Of a stretch of 64,000 nt of DNA, positions 1 to 9,625 are shown piece by piece. The DNA lies in contig CP141139.1 in assembly GCA_035236585.1 (NCBI GenBank), positions 54,381,217 to 54,445,216 on the forward strand, in the 5' to 3' direction. Numbering within the stretch: the stretch's first letter is position 1; every line of letters begins with the position of its first letter. A model generated the notes under the pieces. That model searched no databases. It was given only the letters and a program-made list of their open reading frames with translations, and was not told where the DNA came from. The stretch comes from Warburgia ugandensis (Eukaryota > Streptophyta > Magnoliopsida > Canellales > Canellaceae). The position numbers were made by a program, and so were the translations under genes.

Positions 1-113
1 AAAAATGAATTTCAAAGAAAAATCTTCTGCTGTTTTTGTATTTTAAAATTTTGAGGGGCGCCATCTTTTGAAATAATTGCAAAAAAATTTCATGAAAAAC
101 CTGGGGTGTCACA
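1..113 (+). mobile_element. 3' end of a family-A LTR
   Basis: These bases are the reverse complement of the LTR starts at 23042 and 35383: the ctgaagatttttcttt-like stretch, the block around tttcaaaagatggc, and the terminus TGTGAC-C--C-GG-TTTTTCATG. Here the LTR is on the plus strand and ends in TGTCACA at 113. The bases that follow (taaag) contain no tRNA-Met primer site, so this is a 3' LTR or a solo LTR. The rest of it lies before the window. Confidence 0.8.
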
Positions 114-237
114 TAAAGTGTTCCCTCGGAAGCAACGCACTGCATTAGAACCTACGTGCAGTGAAAAGTGGACATGGGTTCATGCCATGGAGGTCGAGAA
201 AGGTGATAGTAAATAGGATATCTCCAGAACATAAGAT

Positions 238-1195
238 TTGTATCGCCACATGGAATATAAGGACATTGACAAGTAAGAGTTAAGAGTTAGTAGATGCGAT
301 GAAACGTAGGAGAGTTAACATTGCTTCTATCCAAGAAACCAAGTGGAAAGGGGCTCAAGCTAGAGAAATAGATGGGTATAAATTATGGTATGTAGTAAAG
401 GAAAATAATCGAAATAGCGTAGGAATAATAGTGGATAAGGAATTAAAGGATAAAGTTGTGGATGTTAAAAGAATCAGTGATAGAATTATAATAATAAAAC
501 TTGCTCTGGGAGAGCAAATTATAAATGTTATAAGTGCGTACGCACCACAAGTTGGGTTACAAGATATAATCAAGAGACAGTTTTAGGAAGATATAGAGGG
601 AGTCATGTAAGAAATTCCCAACACTAAGGGGATATTTATAGGAGCAGACTTAAATGGCCATGTAGGAAAAGATAAGGAAGGATATGATAGAATACACAAA
701 GGGTATGGTATAAGTGAATGAAATGAGATGGGGGAGAATATCCTTGATTTTGCTTTATCATATAACCTGTCCATTGCAAATACACTCTTTAAGAAGAGGG
801 ATGAATACTTAATAACCTTTATAAGTGGACTTTATAAAAGCCAAATAGACTTTTTTCTACTTAAGAATAATGAACGATCTATATGTAAGGATTGTAAGGC
901 AATACTCGGGGAGAGTTTAACCTCACAACATAAGTTAATGGTTATAGATATCTATATCAAAAGATGGAAGAAAGGAAATGAACTTAATAGGTATCCAAAA
1001 ATTAAGTGGTGGAACTTAAAAGAAGAGAAAATAACCTCATTCACAAATAAGTTGATGGTAGAAGGAATTTGGAACTATGAAACGGAAGTAAATATCATGT
1101 GGATTAATATTGCTGAGTCCATTAAGAAAGGGGCAAAAGATATCTTAGGAGTATCTAAAAGTAAAAGGCAATTATTAAAGGAAACATGGTGGTAA
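238..1195 (+). pseudogene. LINE endonuclease (APE/EEP type) region, broken
   Basis: Motifs of the AP-like endonuclease that nicks target DNA for target-primed reverse transcription appear in order: ATWNIRTLT near 247, QETKW near 333 (catalytic Glu), ISAYAPQ near 530, DLNGHVG near 650 (Asp and Asn), and SQIDFFL near 840. A frameshift lies before 299. Stops fall near 584, 607 and 718. The reading frame otherwise recovers each time, so the decay is mostly single substitutions. The KIKWWNL and ETWW motifs toward the end mark the start of the linker typical of RTE elements. Confidence 0.85.
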
Positions 1196-1204
1196 AGTGA
1201 AACA

Positions 1205-3042
1205 GTGCAAAATTTTATTAAAGAAAAATGGATGCTTTTTAAAGCATGGCAGAGGACTAGAAATAATGAAAACTATGAACAATATAAGAATGATAAAAAG
1301 GTTGCTAAGAGAATAGTAAGTGAGGCTAAACTTAAAGCATATGATGAGCTCTATAATAGACTAGGAACAAGAGAAGGTGAGAAAGATGTATTTAAACTTG
1401 CAAAGTAAGAGAAGATAAGGGTAAGGACTTAGATTATGTTAGGTGCATAAGAAGCAATGATCAAAGGGTATTAGTCAAAGATGCTGAGATCAAACAAAGG
1501 TGGAAAACATACTTTCACAATTTGTTAAATGACAATGGCTATGAGAATATAGGGATTGAAAATACTATAAATCTAAATAACACTGGATATTATAGATATA
1601 AACGTAGGATTAGAGTACTTGAAGTAAAAGAGGCCTTGAAAAAGATGAAATTAGGAAAGGCCATGGGGCCCGATGGGATACCAATAGAGGTTTAGAAGCA
1701 TATGGGAGATATTTTGGTAGTTTGGTTGACCAAGTTGTTTAACAAGATTATAAAATCAAAGAAAATGCCTGATGAGTGGAGGAAAAGCTCTATTGTACCA
1801 ATTTATAAGAATAAATGAGACATAGAGAGTTGCACTAATTATTGAGAGATCAAACTTATGAGCCACACTATGATACTTTTTGAAAGAGTGATTGAGAAGA
1901 GGGTACGATATGAAACAAGTGTATCAGAGAATCAGTTTGATTCATGCCTATGAGGTCTACCATGGAAGCTATTTTCTTACTAAGACAATTAGTAGAGAAA
2001 TATAGGGAGAGGAGGAAAGACCTCCACATGGTCTTCATCGACTTAGAGAAAGCTTATGATAAAGTCCCCAGAGAGTTAATATGGAGGTTGTTGGGTGATA
2101 AAGGGGTTTCTCAGGGGTATATAGACATAATTAAAGATATGTATGAGAGAGCAGTAACAAATGTTAAGACTACTAGTGGCATGACTGGTGATTTTCCTAT
2201 CATTGTAGGATTGCACCAAGGATCGGCATTGAGCCCATACCTTTTCACATTAGTTATGGATGAGTTAACAAAACATCTGTACAAGAAGATTCCCTAGTGC
2301 ATGTTATTTGTAGATGATGTAGTCTTACTTGACGAGACAAGGAAGGGTGTAAACATAAAGGTAGAGTTATGGAGAGAAGCATTAGAATCTGAAGGATTTA
2401 AAATTAGCCGAACTAAGACAGAATATATGAAATGTAATTTTAGCAAGGAGAGTAGGAGTGAAACACCAGTTCAGATTGATAACTAAGAAGTCCGCATAAA
2501 AGACCACTTTCGGTACTTATGATCAAAAATTCATGAAAGTGGAGATATTGAGAGGGAGATTACCCAGAGAATCCAAGCAAGTTAGAACAAATGAAGATGT
2601 GCATCTAGAGCTTTGTTTGATTGGCGAGTACTCCTGAAATTAAAAGAAATTTGTTATAGAATGGCCATCAGGCTGTCCATGCTCTATGGATCAGTGTTGG
2701 GCAATTAAGGAACATCATACTTATAGGATGAGCATCGCAGAAATGAGAATGTTGAGATGGATGAGTAGTAAGATAAGAAATGATAGAATTAAAAATGAAA
2801 ATATTAGAGAAAATTTAGGGGTAACACTAATAGGTAACAAGATAAAGGAGATTAGACTTAGATGGTTTGGACATGTTCAAAGGAGATCAACAACGGCACT
2901 GGCTAGAAGGAGTGAGGCAATACAAGTAGATGGTTCTAAAAGGGCAAGGGAAAGGCCCAAAAGAATGTGGATAAAAGTGGTGAGAAAAGATTTAAAAACT
3001 TTAGGATTAAATGAAGTTATGGTATTTAATAGAGTGAAATGA
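1205..3042 (+). pseudogene. LINE linker, reverse transcriptase and C-terminal region, broken
   Basis: The linker (1205-1408) contains EAKLKAYDELYNRLGTREGE. The reverse transcriptase follows with GPDGIP near 1669 (just before a stop), a palm-domain motif FIDLEKAYD near 2035 (catalytic Asp), GLHQGSALSPYLF near 2209, and FVDDVVLL near 2307 in place of the usual YADD/FADD. After a frame change, the block 2686-3042 carries the HTYRMSIAEMRMLRWM and RLRWFGHVQRRS motifs of the RTE C-terminus. At least five stops or frame changes interrupt it. The RT catalytic Asp residues can still be read. Confidence 0.85.
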
Positions 3043-3088
3043 AGGAATAAGATTCATATGGCCGACTCATAATTAGTATAAGGTCTTA

Positions 3089-3107
3089 ATGATGATGATG
3101 ATGATGA
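3089..3107 (+). repeat. (GAT)n tail of the LINE
   Basis: Six GAT units follow the final LINE block. Plant RTE elements usually end in a short trinucleotide repeat rather than poly(A), so this marks the 3' end of the insertion. Confidence 0.8.
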
Positions 3108-3703
3108 ACTTAACAAAACTGAACCACTATCTCTACTGTTGTTTATATTTCTTATAAATCACTTGAATGGGAGACTAGGTCTCTTAAACAATTAATTAGA
3201 TAAAAATTATATCAGGAATATGCAACCATAGACTAGTAGACGCGGAGTCTGCTAATCAGCTATTAACTTAATCACTATGTTTGACAACTAATAAAACCCT
3301 TGAATCACTAACTTAAGAATCTCATGTGCCCATCCTCACATATCAGCCTAAGCAAAAGACATTGGTGACAACTCCAAACCCTATCTTCGAGGGAGTAATC
3401 ACACCATTGAAAAAACATAGTCAAAATAGTCAAAGTAGATGCCGCATAGAACATACCCACACTTATCAATGGCTTGAAGTCTTTGGTGTAGGATGGAAAG
3501 CCACTCATAGCAAAGCCATATTCACTCCATATGAAAACTCTCCCCCTCCAAGAGAAAACAAGTTTGGATAAGTTAGCAAAGAGGCCAGAATTAAATAGCC
3601 CAAAAGAGACCTTTATTGAACTATAGTTACAGTAAAATCCATTAAAAATTCAAAGGCTGCATACTATAAATTATTTATGCTTTGCCCATTTCCTAACCCC
3701 ACA
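3108..3703. other. Intergenic, no recognisable feature
   Basis: Moderately AT-rich sequence. Open frames of 66-81 codons overlap on both strands near 3308-3571 but show no domain, and I could not match them to any family. No terminal repeats were seen. Confidence 0.4.
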
Positions 3704-3845
3704 TACATGCACAAAGCTCCTGCATATGCAGAGTTTGAAGAAGGAGCGAACCATGAGCTAATAATTCACAGCCTTTTTTTGCCAAAGACTATTTCTATGA
3801 ACCTACGGCCTCAAGGTCACATGACCATAACTCTTGCACCCCTTC
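3704..3845 (-). mobile_element. Au SINE, diverged copy
   Basis: On the plus strand the order is GCACAAAGCTCC-GCATATGC, a CACAGCCTT word, TGCCAAAGACTATTTC, GAACCTACGGCCTC--GGTCACATGACC, then TTGCACCCCTTC. This is the reverse complement of the tRNA-derived Au SINE common in flowering plants (head GCCTTGGCGCAA, internal GGTCACNNGTTC box B region, tail GGAGCTT-GTGCA). This copy has a small deletion at the head. It lies just downstream of the ERF gene. Confidence 0.7.
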
Positions 3846-4921
3846 AAACATTGATTATACCCATAAAATCTAGTTAACCAAATAAGGGCCAAAAAAACAC
3901 TTATTATGGTACCTCCAATGTCGCAATTTAACAACCACAGTGAACTGTTTCCATTATTAGAAGAGAGGAAAACCAAAAGCTAATCAAGGCAGAGGCCCTA
4001 GATACCACAAACTAGGCATTCCATGGACAAAAAAGAACCCACCACGATGATGCCTCAAAAATGCATGGATGGTTGAGAGGATTAGGGAAGAAAAACATCT
4101 CAGCAATGGCTAAAAATATAAGAGAGAAAAACATCTCAATAATGGCTAAAAGAAAACAAGAGAAAAATAGGCACCAGGTGGATGTATCATCATCTCACCT
4201 CTTAGCCCCATGTGCATGCACTCATCTTACATGACGAGTCATAGATGCTTTTATCTCATTTTTTCCTAAGCACCTCTCGAATTTTTATAGGGATAGGATG
4301 GATATTCCGTAACAAGACTACAGACGAAAAAAGTTGAAGTTGGGCAGGGAAGAAGTCGGGGTGAGGTTTTCAGATCCGATCACAACTCTTATTCAAGGAT
4401 GCCAAAAGCCAAACAACAGTAATCGTGTAAACAAACCAAGCAAAACACAGATCTAACACGGAAATCTAATCTCTTCCTTGCATCCTACATTCCAAATCCA
4501 TGAAGAAACTCAAGAACAAAAGAAGAAAACAGTGACACATAAGAGAAACCTAGAAAGGGAAAAGCAAGTAATTTAAGATTGTCAATTACTCTTCCCGGCC
4601 ATTTGATTTAGATTTTTTTTTTTTTTTGTGTGTACAGAGAGAAGGAACGGCTGATCTAGGGGAAAACCCAGATCTGATTAAATATGATGATCACACCCGA
4701 TCTAACTTCAACAAGACAGACCCAGTTCGAATCCCATCAAGTTGAAGAAAATCCAGATCGCATACAAGCACTAACCCACATATAATCTAACATCAGGGGA
4801 GAAAAAAAAAAACTAAGGAAAAACCAAATTTCCTCAACTTCCAGCAATCATAATCGTTCTAATCTCATCTCCTTTTCGAATAAAACAAAGAAAGAAGAAC
4901 AACCCATGAGCCAAATCATCA
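3846..4921. other. Region 3' of the ERF gene, probable 3' UTR at its right end
   Basis: No coding potential was recognised. The part just left of 4922 should contain the 3' UTR of the minus-strand ERF gene. T-rich and A-rich runs at 4613-4627 and 4802-4812 could lie near polyadenylation sites, but no poly(A) signal can be assigned with confidence. A duplicated phrase (gagaaaaacatctca) occurs at about 4083 and 4124. Confidence 0.4.
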
Positions 4922-5539
4922 TTAGAGGCACAGAGCCGTGATCTGGAAATCATCGTCTGTACCGTCGGTCGGTGGAGGGAAGTTGAGATCGAATGGCAGC
5001 TGTCTCTGAACCGAAGAAGAAGCAATATCACCATCATCAACAACCGAAGAAGACGAATCACAGTCGCTATGGCAGTCATCTGGTAATAATGGCACTGGGT
5101 TTTTCATGCGAGGTTGCCGGGAAACGACCGTGGTATTTGTTGGGGTTGACAGTTTTGGGCCACTGAAGGATTCAACGGTGGAGGAAAGGCTGCTGGATGT
5201 GGGCCGTTGATGGGGTTGGGGGTGTTCATGAACAGTGAGATTTTGATAATGGGTTTGTGGGGGAGAAAGGAAAGGGACAGATGGGAAATTGGTTTTTGCC
5301 TTGGTACCGCGGAGTGCCCGTGCAGCAGTGTCGTAAGCGCGTGCCGCGTCTTCTGCAGAGTCGAAGGTGCCGAGCCAAACACGCGTTTTCTTCCAAGGGT
5401 CTCTGATTTCTGCGGCAAATCTTCCCCAGGGGCGTTTTCTTACGCCTCGGAAACGGTTTCCTTTGATGGAAATGGGTGCCGCCTGGGGTGTTGTTGCTGT
5501 TGCCGGTGGCGTGTTTCCGGTTGCCCTTCCTTTCCGCAT
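4922..5539 (-). CDS. AP2/ERF transcription factor, ERF3/ERF7-like (group VIIIa), EAR-motif repressor
   Basis: An intact single-exon frame of 205 residues. A short basic N-terminus starts MRKGRA, as in ERF3/ERF7-type proteins. One complete AP2/ERF DNA-binding domain spans about residues 29-86, with [35 protein letters not shown] and AKTNFP. Ala42 and Asp47 sit at the positions that separate ERF from DREB proteins, so binding to GCC-box DNA in the nucleus is expected. The C-terminal half is Ser/Pro-rich, and an EAR repression motif, FDLNFPPP (residues 183-190), lies 15 residues before the end. Such proteins recruit TOPLESS-type co-repressors and dampen ethylene, jasmonate and ABA responses. The length fits the family (about 165-245 residues). 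The ATG at 5539 is chosen because MRKGRA is the family's usual start. No frame damage is seen, and its base use is far more GC-rich than the flanks. Assignment to group VIII is firm. Orthology to one named gene is not. Confidence 0.95.
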   Translation of the reverse strand: MRKGRATGNTPPATATTPQAAPISIKGNRFRGVRKRPWGRFAAEIRDPWKKTRVWLGTFDSAEDAARAYDTAARALRGTKAKTNFPSVPFLSPPQTHYQNLTVHEHPQPHQRPTSSSLSSTVESFSGPKLSTPTNTTVVSRQPRMKNPVPLLPDDCHSDCDSSSSVVDDGDIASSSVQRQLPFDLNFPPPTDGTDDDFQITALCL

Positions 5540-5900
5540 CGCCTCTCTCTCACTCTCTAGACGAGATTGACAGGGAAGAATAAGTGGGTCTAAAGGCTAG
5601 TTCTTCTTCTTCTCCTTTCTCCCTGAAAAATTAAGATTGATATTTGAGATGGGAGAAATAGAAGAGGAATCGGTGCTTTGAAATCTGGTTTGCTCCTCAA
5701 CCTTCTCTCTCTTTCTCGATTTCTCTGAGAGAGTCGCTCTCTCTCTCTCTCTCTCTAATTCGGCCCACAAACCGACCAGATTGCTTTCTCTCTTTCTTCC
5801 TTGCTCTTGCCCTTTCTTTTTCTCTAATCGATGTACAAAGTGAGGGACGAAAATACCCTTCTAATTTCAGTGAATGACGGCACAAAGGCTGGGTTTCTCT
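5540..5900 (-). promoter_or_regulatory. 5' UTR and proximal promoter of the ERF gene, with GA-repeat tract
   Basis: Upstream of the ERF start the plus strand is CT-rich, with an uninterrupted (CT)10 run at 5737-5756 and looser CT/CTT runs at 5606-5622 and 5702-5725. On the gene's sense strand this is GA/GAA-rich, the type of tract common in plant 5' UTRs and bound by BBR/BPC GAGA factors. No clear TATA box was found, so the transcription start is not placed. Confidence 0.5.
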
Positions 5901-6767
5901 TTCTTACTTCGGATCGTTTCTGCAAAATTAGGCTTATTGGTTTCGTCAAGTTGACGATCCAGCCACACGGTAAGCGAGACTAGATCTGTTTCATTGTACA
6001 ATGACTATAGTAACCTTCTTACTTTCATGGCAATGGGTATGTGCATGCATTTATTATTTCTGGCATCTAGTCTAATAATCAGGTACAGGGTTACTGATAG
6101 CTATTTTTTAAGAGATCTGACCCGTTTACACTCTAGAAGCTCTCTTAGATAGGCCGTGCCCAAGAATTGCCTCTGGTAGATGATCCTAGCCTACGCTGCT
6201 TTTAGTTATAAAATGGACGGTGAAAACGGATGGCTGGGATTATACTACTGATGCGCTTTCTGGGCAATTGCTCATCTAAGACATGATGTAGAATATAAAT
6301 GGATGGATCATCCAATGACCTATTACCCTGTATATGTACTAGTTGCGTAACTACGGTCGAACTGTCTTTCTACAAGCCAGCTGGATCATCATCTACGCGC
6401 GCAGATAACAATTGGGAATGCCGATGTCTATTGGCTAGGTGCGCTTGCCTCTGATTGGGAAGAAATGGACAACGATCTGGTCCAGAGGCAAAAGTCAGGG
6501 GTTGAGATCACTGGGGGTTTATTATATTGGTTTTGAATTCTTTGGTTCGGAGTATGATCTGTCAATTGTAAGGTTCACCTACCACTTGCTATAGTTGAGA
6601 TGCCACAAAGGTCACCAAGTATTGCATCCTTCTTGTTGCATATTACATTAGATAGAGGACCCTTCTACTTTTGATCTTTCAAAAGGACTTCTTAGAAGAG
6701 ATATTTTAGGTCTATTTTCCTTCAGTGGAGATATAGTTGAACTAGTTATGCATTGTTACTTTGTATA
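5901..6767. other. Intergenic, distal upstream region of the ERF gene
   Basis: No open frame with recognisable content, no terminal repeats and no long microsatellite were seen. It may contain distal ERF promoter elements, but nothing specific can be pointed to. Confidence 0.35.
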
Positions 6768-6936
6768 AAAAAAATGAGCAGCTTGGTGCACAAAGTCTCC
6801 ATATGCAAGTCCAGATAAAGGGTGGACCACAAAGAATCTATAAGACACTATCTTATCTTGAATTTTTTGTAAGAGATTATTTCTACATCTTGAATACGAG
6901 GCAAAAACTCTATCATCGTACCAAGGTTCCCCTTCT
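6768..6936 (-). mobile_element. Au SINE, diverged copy with A-rich tail
   Basis: The plus strand reads an A-rich stretch, then CAGCTTGGTGCACAAAG-CTCC, GGGTGGACCACAAAGAATCTAT, a weak TTTTTGTAAGAGATTATTTC block, CTTGAATACGAG, and ends ACCAAGGTTCCCCTTC. These are the Au SINE blocks in order and in reverse complement. The A run at 6770-6775 matches the T-rich 3' tail of the SINE. Divergence is high, so this is an old insertion. Confidence 0.75.
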
Positions 6937-8799
6937 ATGCATTTCTACCTTGTATATTACCAATAAAATGACAATCGGTCTTAGGCTTAGATAAAACTAG
7001 GAGAAGGAAATTTAAGAAAAATAAAAAGGGAAAAGAAGATAAAAAAAGAATAAATAAGGAATCGTGGCCATTTGCAATTCTTAAGTTATCATCTTTGGAC
7101 AAATGGCTTATTTTGATAAAACCCTCATCTGATTTCTTTGACCAAGCGTTGTAACATAACAAATCATAAATAATAAACTAGATAATAATAAAGGGCGAAG
7201 ACATAACACCAAATAACCGACTGAAGAATGCGAATATTTCAAATAGTGACCAAACACCTGCGATGATTGCTAAGAGAAATGTAGTTTAGTATTTTTTTTT
7301 CATTTCTTTTCCTTTGCTCTTCTAATCAAACACTTGTAGAAATTAGGAAATGGATAGATCAACAAAACTTCAAAGGAGAATAGGCAACATCAACAGATCC
7401 AACATAGAGCACAAAGTTCAGCCAACGACAAACGAAAATAAATTTTACCCTAAAAATGGTGGAAACAATTACATACACCAAAATAATGCCTACATCAAAT
7501 AAAAATCAAGAGAGTTTTTATATCTTTAAGATAAATGGAAAGTCCTTATCATATATGAAATCTTAATGAATCAAAACGAACCACATTTAATAAATAAATA
7601 AATAAATAAAACAATGAAGACATTAGAATTCTAGTTGTAAAAATATATCTTGAGAAGAAACGGATTCAACAGCCCTCCTTTAAACGTAGGTAGGATAGCG
7701 TTATAGATTAGACTTTGGGACTGTAGTGGAGGGACATTGTTGTGTCAATTTGAGGTCGTCAAAAAGGGAGATTAGAAGAGGAAAAAAAACAAAAAACAAT
7801 CTCTATTCACTTTGCTTACCGCCTGACTGACGGTCAAGGTCATTAGATCAAGCCAGTTATAGCTACGCTTGATGAGCTCATGATAGATTAGGAGGTAGAC
7901 ATGCTACACGCAGTCGAATTAATTAATCGAACCTCAGATTATGATCAAGATTTGCCTGATCAGATTAAGGATATGGCTCTATATCCCACTTGAAGAGAGT
8001 TGAGTCAGGTAAATACGTCAGGCCAACCTATCCCATTAATACCGTAAAAAAATTCACCCAATTGGGTGATCTCAATTATTGACAAATAGATTATTTGTTA
8101 CTCTAGTGATTAAGGAACCAAGAACCAACCAACTACTTTTGACTAATATATATTAACTGATGGATTTGTGCAGTCCTAACTCTGGCAAATTGATCAATTG
8201 AGCCGTAGATCATCAGCAAAACTTTTATCAAATGGATTGGTAACTAATTAAGTGGGCTGATGTGTTAGTCGAGTCAATCCTGTCAGTACGTAGTTGTGGT
8301 AGAACTGCCCCACCTGGATGATGCTAAGCAATTAATAAACAGTCTACTATCCATTGAACACCTTGGCCATCTACACCAATGGCAATGATCGTTGCAACTG
8401 TTTGTTTGGTGATACAAAACCATTACCCACCCATATATGCTACAAAGCATGGGATGGAGAATCCAAAAGTCTTTTTGTAGATTCTTAACCTAATTTATTA
8501 TAACAAACCCTATTTCTTCGTGCCCATGAAACTATTCACTATTTATCTTACAAAACTCAGAAATGGTTCAAGTACTTATATTACACCCAGCCAAAGTGTT
8601 GGTACCTCAACCAACACACATTCATTAAAAAATTAATACAAATTTCTCATGCAAATGTTTTCGTGGTGATAGAAAATAATTCCAAAAGCATAATATTTTG
8701 TGTATTTAACTACAAGATGCATACATATGTGTATTGCATATACACACATACACACACATATATAATTATTCAATTTAATTTTCTCTAAAGGATAGCATA
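6937..8799. other. Intergenic, no recognisable gene
   Basis: AT-rich sequence with a short (AAAT)n run at 7589-7610 and a TG/CA-rich stretch around 8720-8762. Open frames here are under 80 codons and have no recognisable domain. No terminal repeats or target duplications were noticed. Confidence 0.4.
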
Positions 8800-8966
8800 G
8801 TGAATGAAGCTCCCGCATATTCAGGTTCCAATGAAGGGGTGGACTCCAAAGGGTCTGCCATATACAACCTTACATTGCATTTTACAAGAGGCTATTTTCA
8901 CACCTTGAACCTGTGACATTCATTTCACATGACAACTACTCAACCATTGTGCCAAGGCTCCTTTTG
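8800..8966 (-). mobile_element. Au SINE, better preserved copy
   Basis: Plus-strand order: GAAGCTCCCGCATATTCAGG, GGGGTGGACTCCAAAGGGTC, CAACCTTACATTGCATTTT, CAAGAGGCTATTTTCACACC, TTGAACCTGTGAC, CACATGACAACTACTCAACC, ATTGTGCCAAGGCTCC. All Au SINE blocks are present in reverse complement, including the pol III box B region (GGTTCAAGG on the sense strand) and the tRNA-like head (GCCTTGGCACAATGG on the sense strand). It is the clearest of the three copies. Confidence 0.85.
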
Positions 8967-9319
8967 TCAATTTAATTTTCTTTAATAGGTGCAAAATCAT
9001 AGACATAGAAAATTTGTCATTTTCTAGCAAATAGAGTTAATTACTAGAAATCAGTTATATTTATGATTTCCATTTATAAACATGTGCTAGATATATTCAT
9101 TTGTGTAGAATGGAAATTGTGTTACCAAAACTATTTTAATGTTGATGATAGCAAAGCCTTCATTTTGTGTAGTATTGTGAGTGTCCAAGGAAAAAAAAAT
9201 GGGCCTAGTGTTTAAACGATCTTCAAGCCTCAAGGTGGCACCAATTGGCTAAGTCTAACCCAAAATGTGGAACTGGATGCAACAAAAAAAAAAACTACGA
9301 ATAATGTGCTACTTGACAC

Positions 9320-9625
9320 TCCGACTGGCATTAAACAATATTAAGAGAGGAACAATTTGAAAATGGCATTGGTCGCTCTCCATTTCCTTCGAGGTGGTGC
9401 AAGACTAATATGACACTGGACAAGTTCACCCTCACTTCACGTGGCATTAAATAATCTTAGACTAGAAAGTGACGCCCGACGGTCACGTTTGCTTCGAAGA
9501 GTGTAGGTCTCTTTCCTCTTCATGCAACATTAGACGATCTTGAATGACAAGTGACACCTGACGATCTTTTCTGCTTCCAAGACTGGGGCTCGTCTATCTC
9601 CTCTCCATATGGCATTGGATAGTTT
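9320..9625 (+). repeat. Degenerate tandem repeat, unit about 84-112 bp
   Basis: A phrase of the form GGCATTAAA-AAT recurs near 9328, 9440, 9524 (as AACATTAGACGATC) and 9608. Each is followed by related GTGACGCC-GACGGTC and TTGCTTCGAAGA / CTGCTTCCAAGA phrases. Copies are heavily diverged. No coding role or known family was recognised. Confidence 0.5.

Larger units (their letters stand above)
119..3107 (+). mobile_element. RTE-clade non-LTR retrotransposon (LINE), decayed, near full length
   Basis: The conceptual translation runs through an apurinic-type endonuclease, a linker, a reverse transcriptase and the C-terminal block seen in plant RTE elements (HTYRM-AEMRMLRWM, then RLRWFGHVQRR). The body ends in a (GAT)n tail, the usual 3' end of plant RTE LINEs. 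The length of about 3.0 kb is close to a complete element. Several in-frame stops and frameshifts (for example near 290, 586, 721, 1195, 1408-1440, 1696, 2297 and 2486) make it inactive. It lies almost directly against the family-A LTR end on its left. Confidence 0.9.

Noticed and set aside
3308-3571. Overlapping frames on both strands as a small gene
   Set aside because: No start context, domain or homologous copy in the window supports either. The two strands compete.
5207-5570. Plus-strand frames of 67 and 117 codons antisense to the ERF gene
   Set aside because: They are shadows of the AP2 coding region, with no domain of their own.
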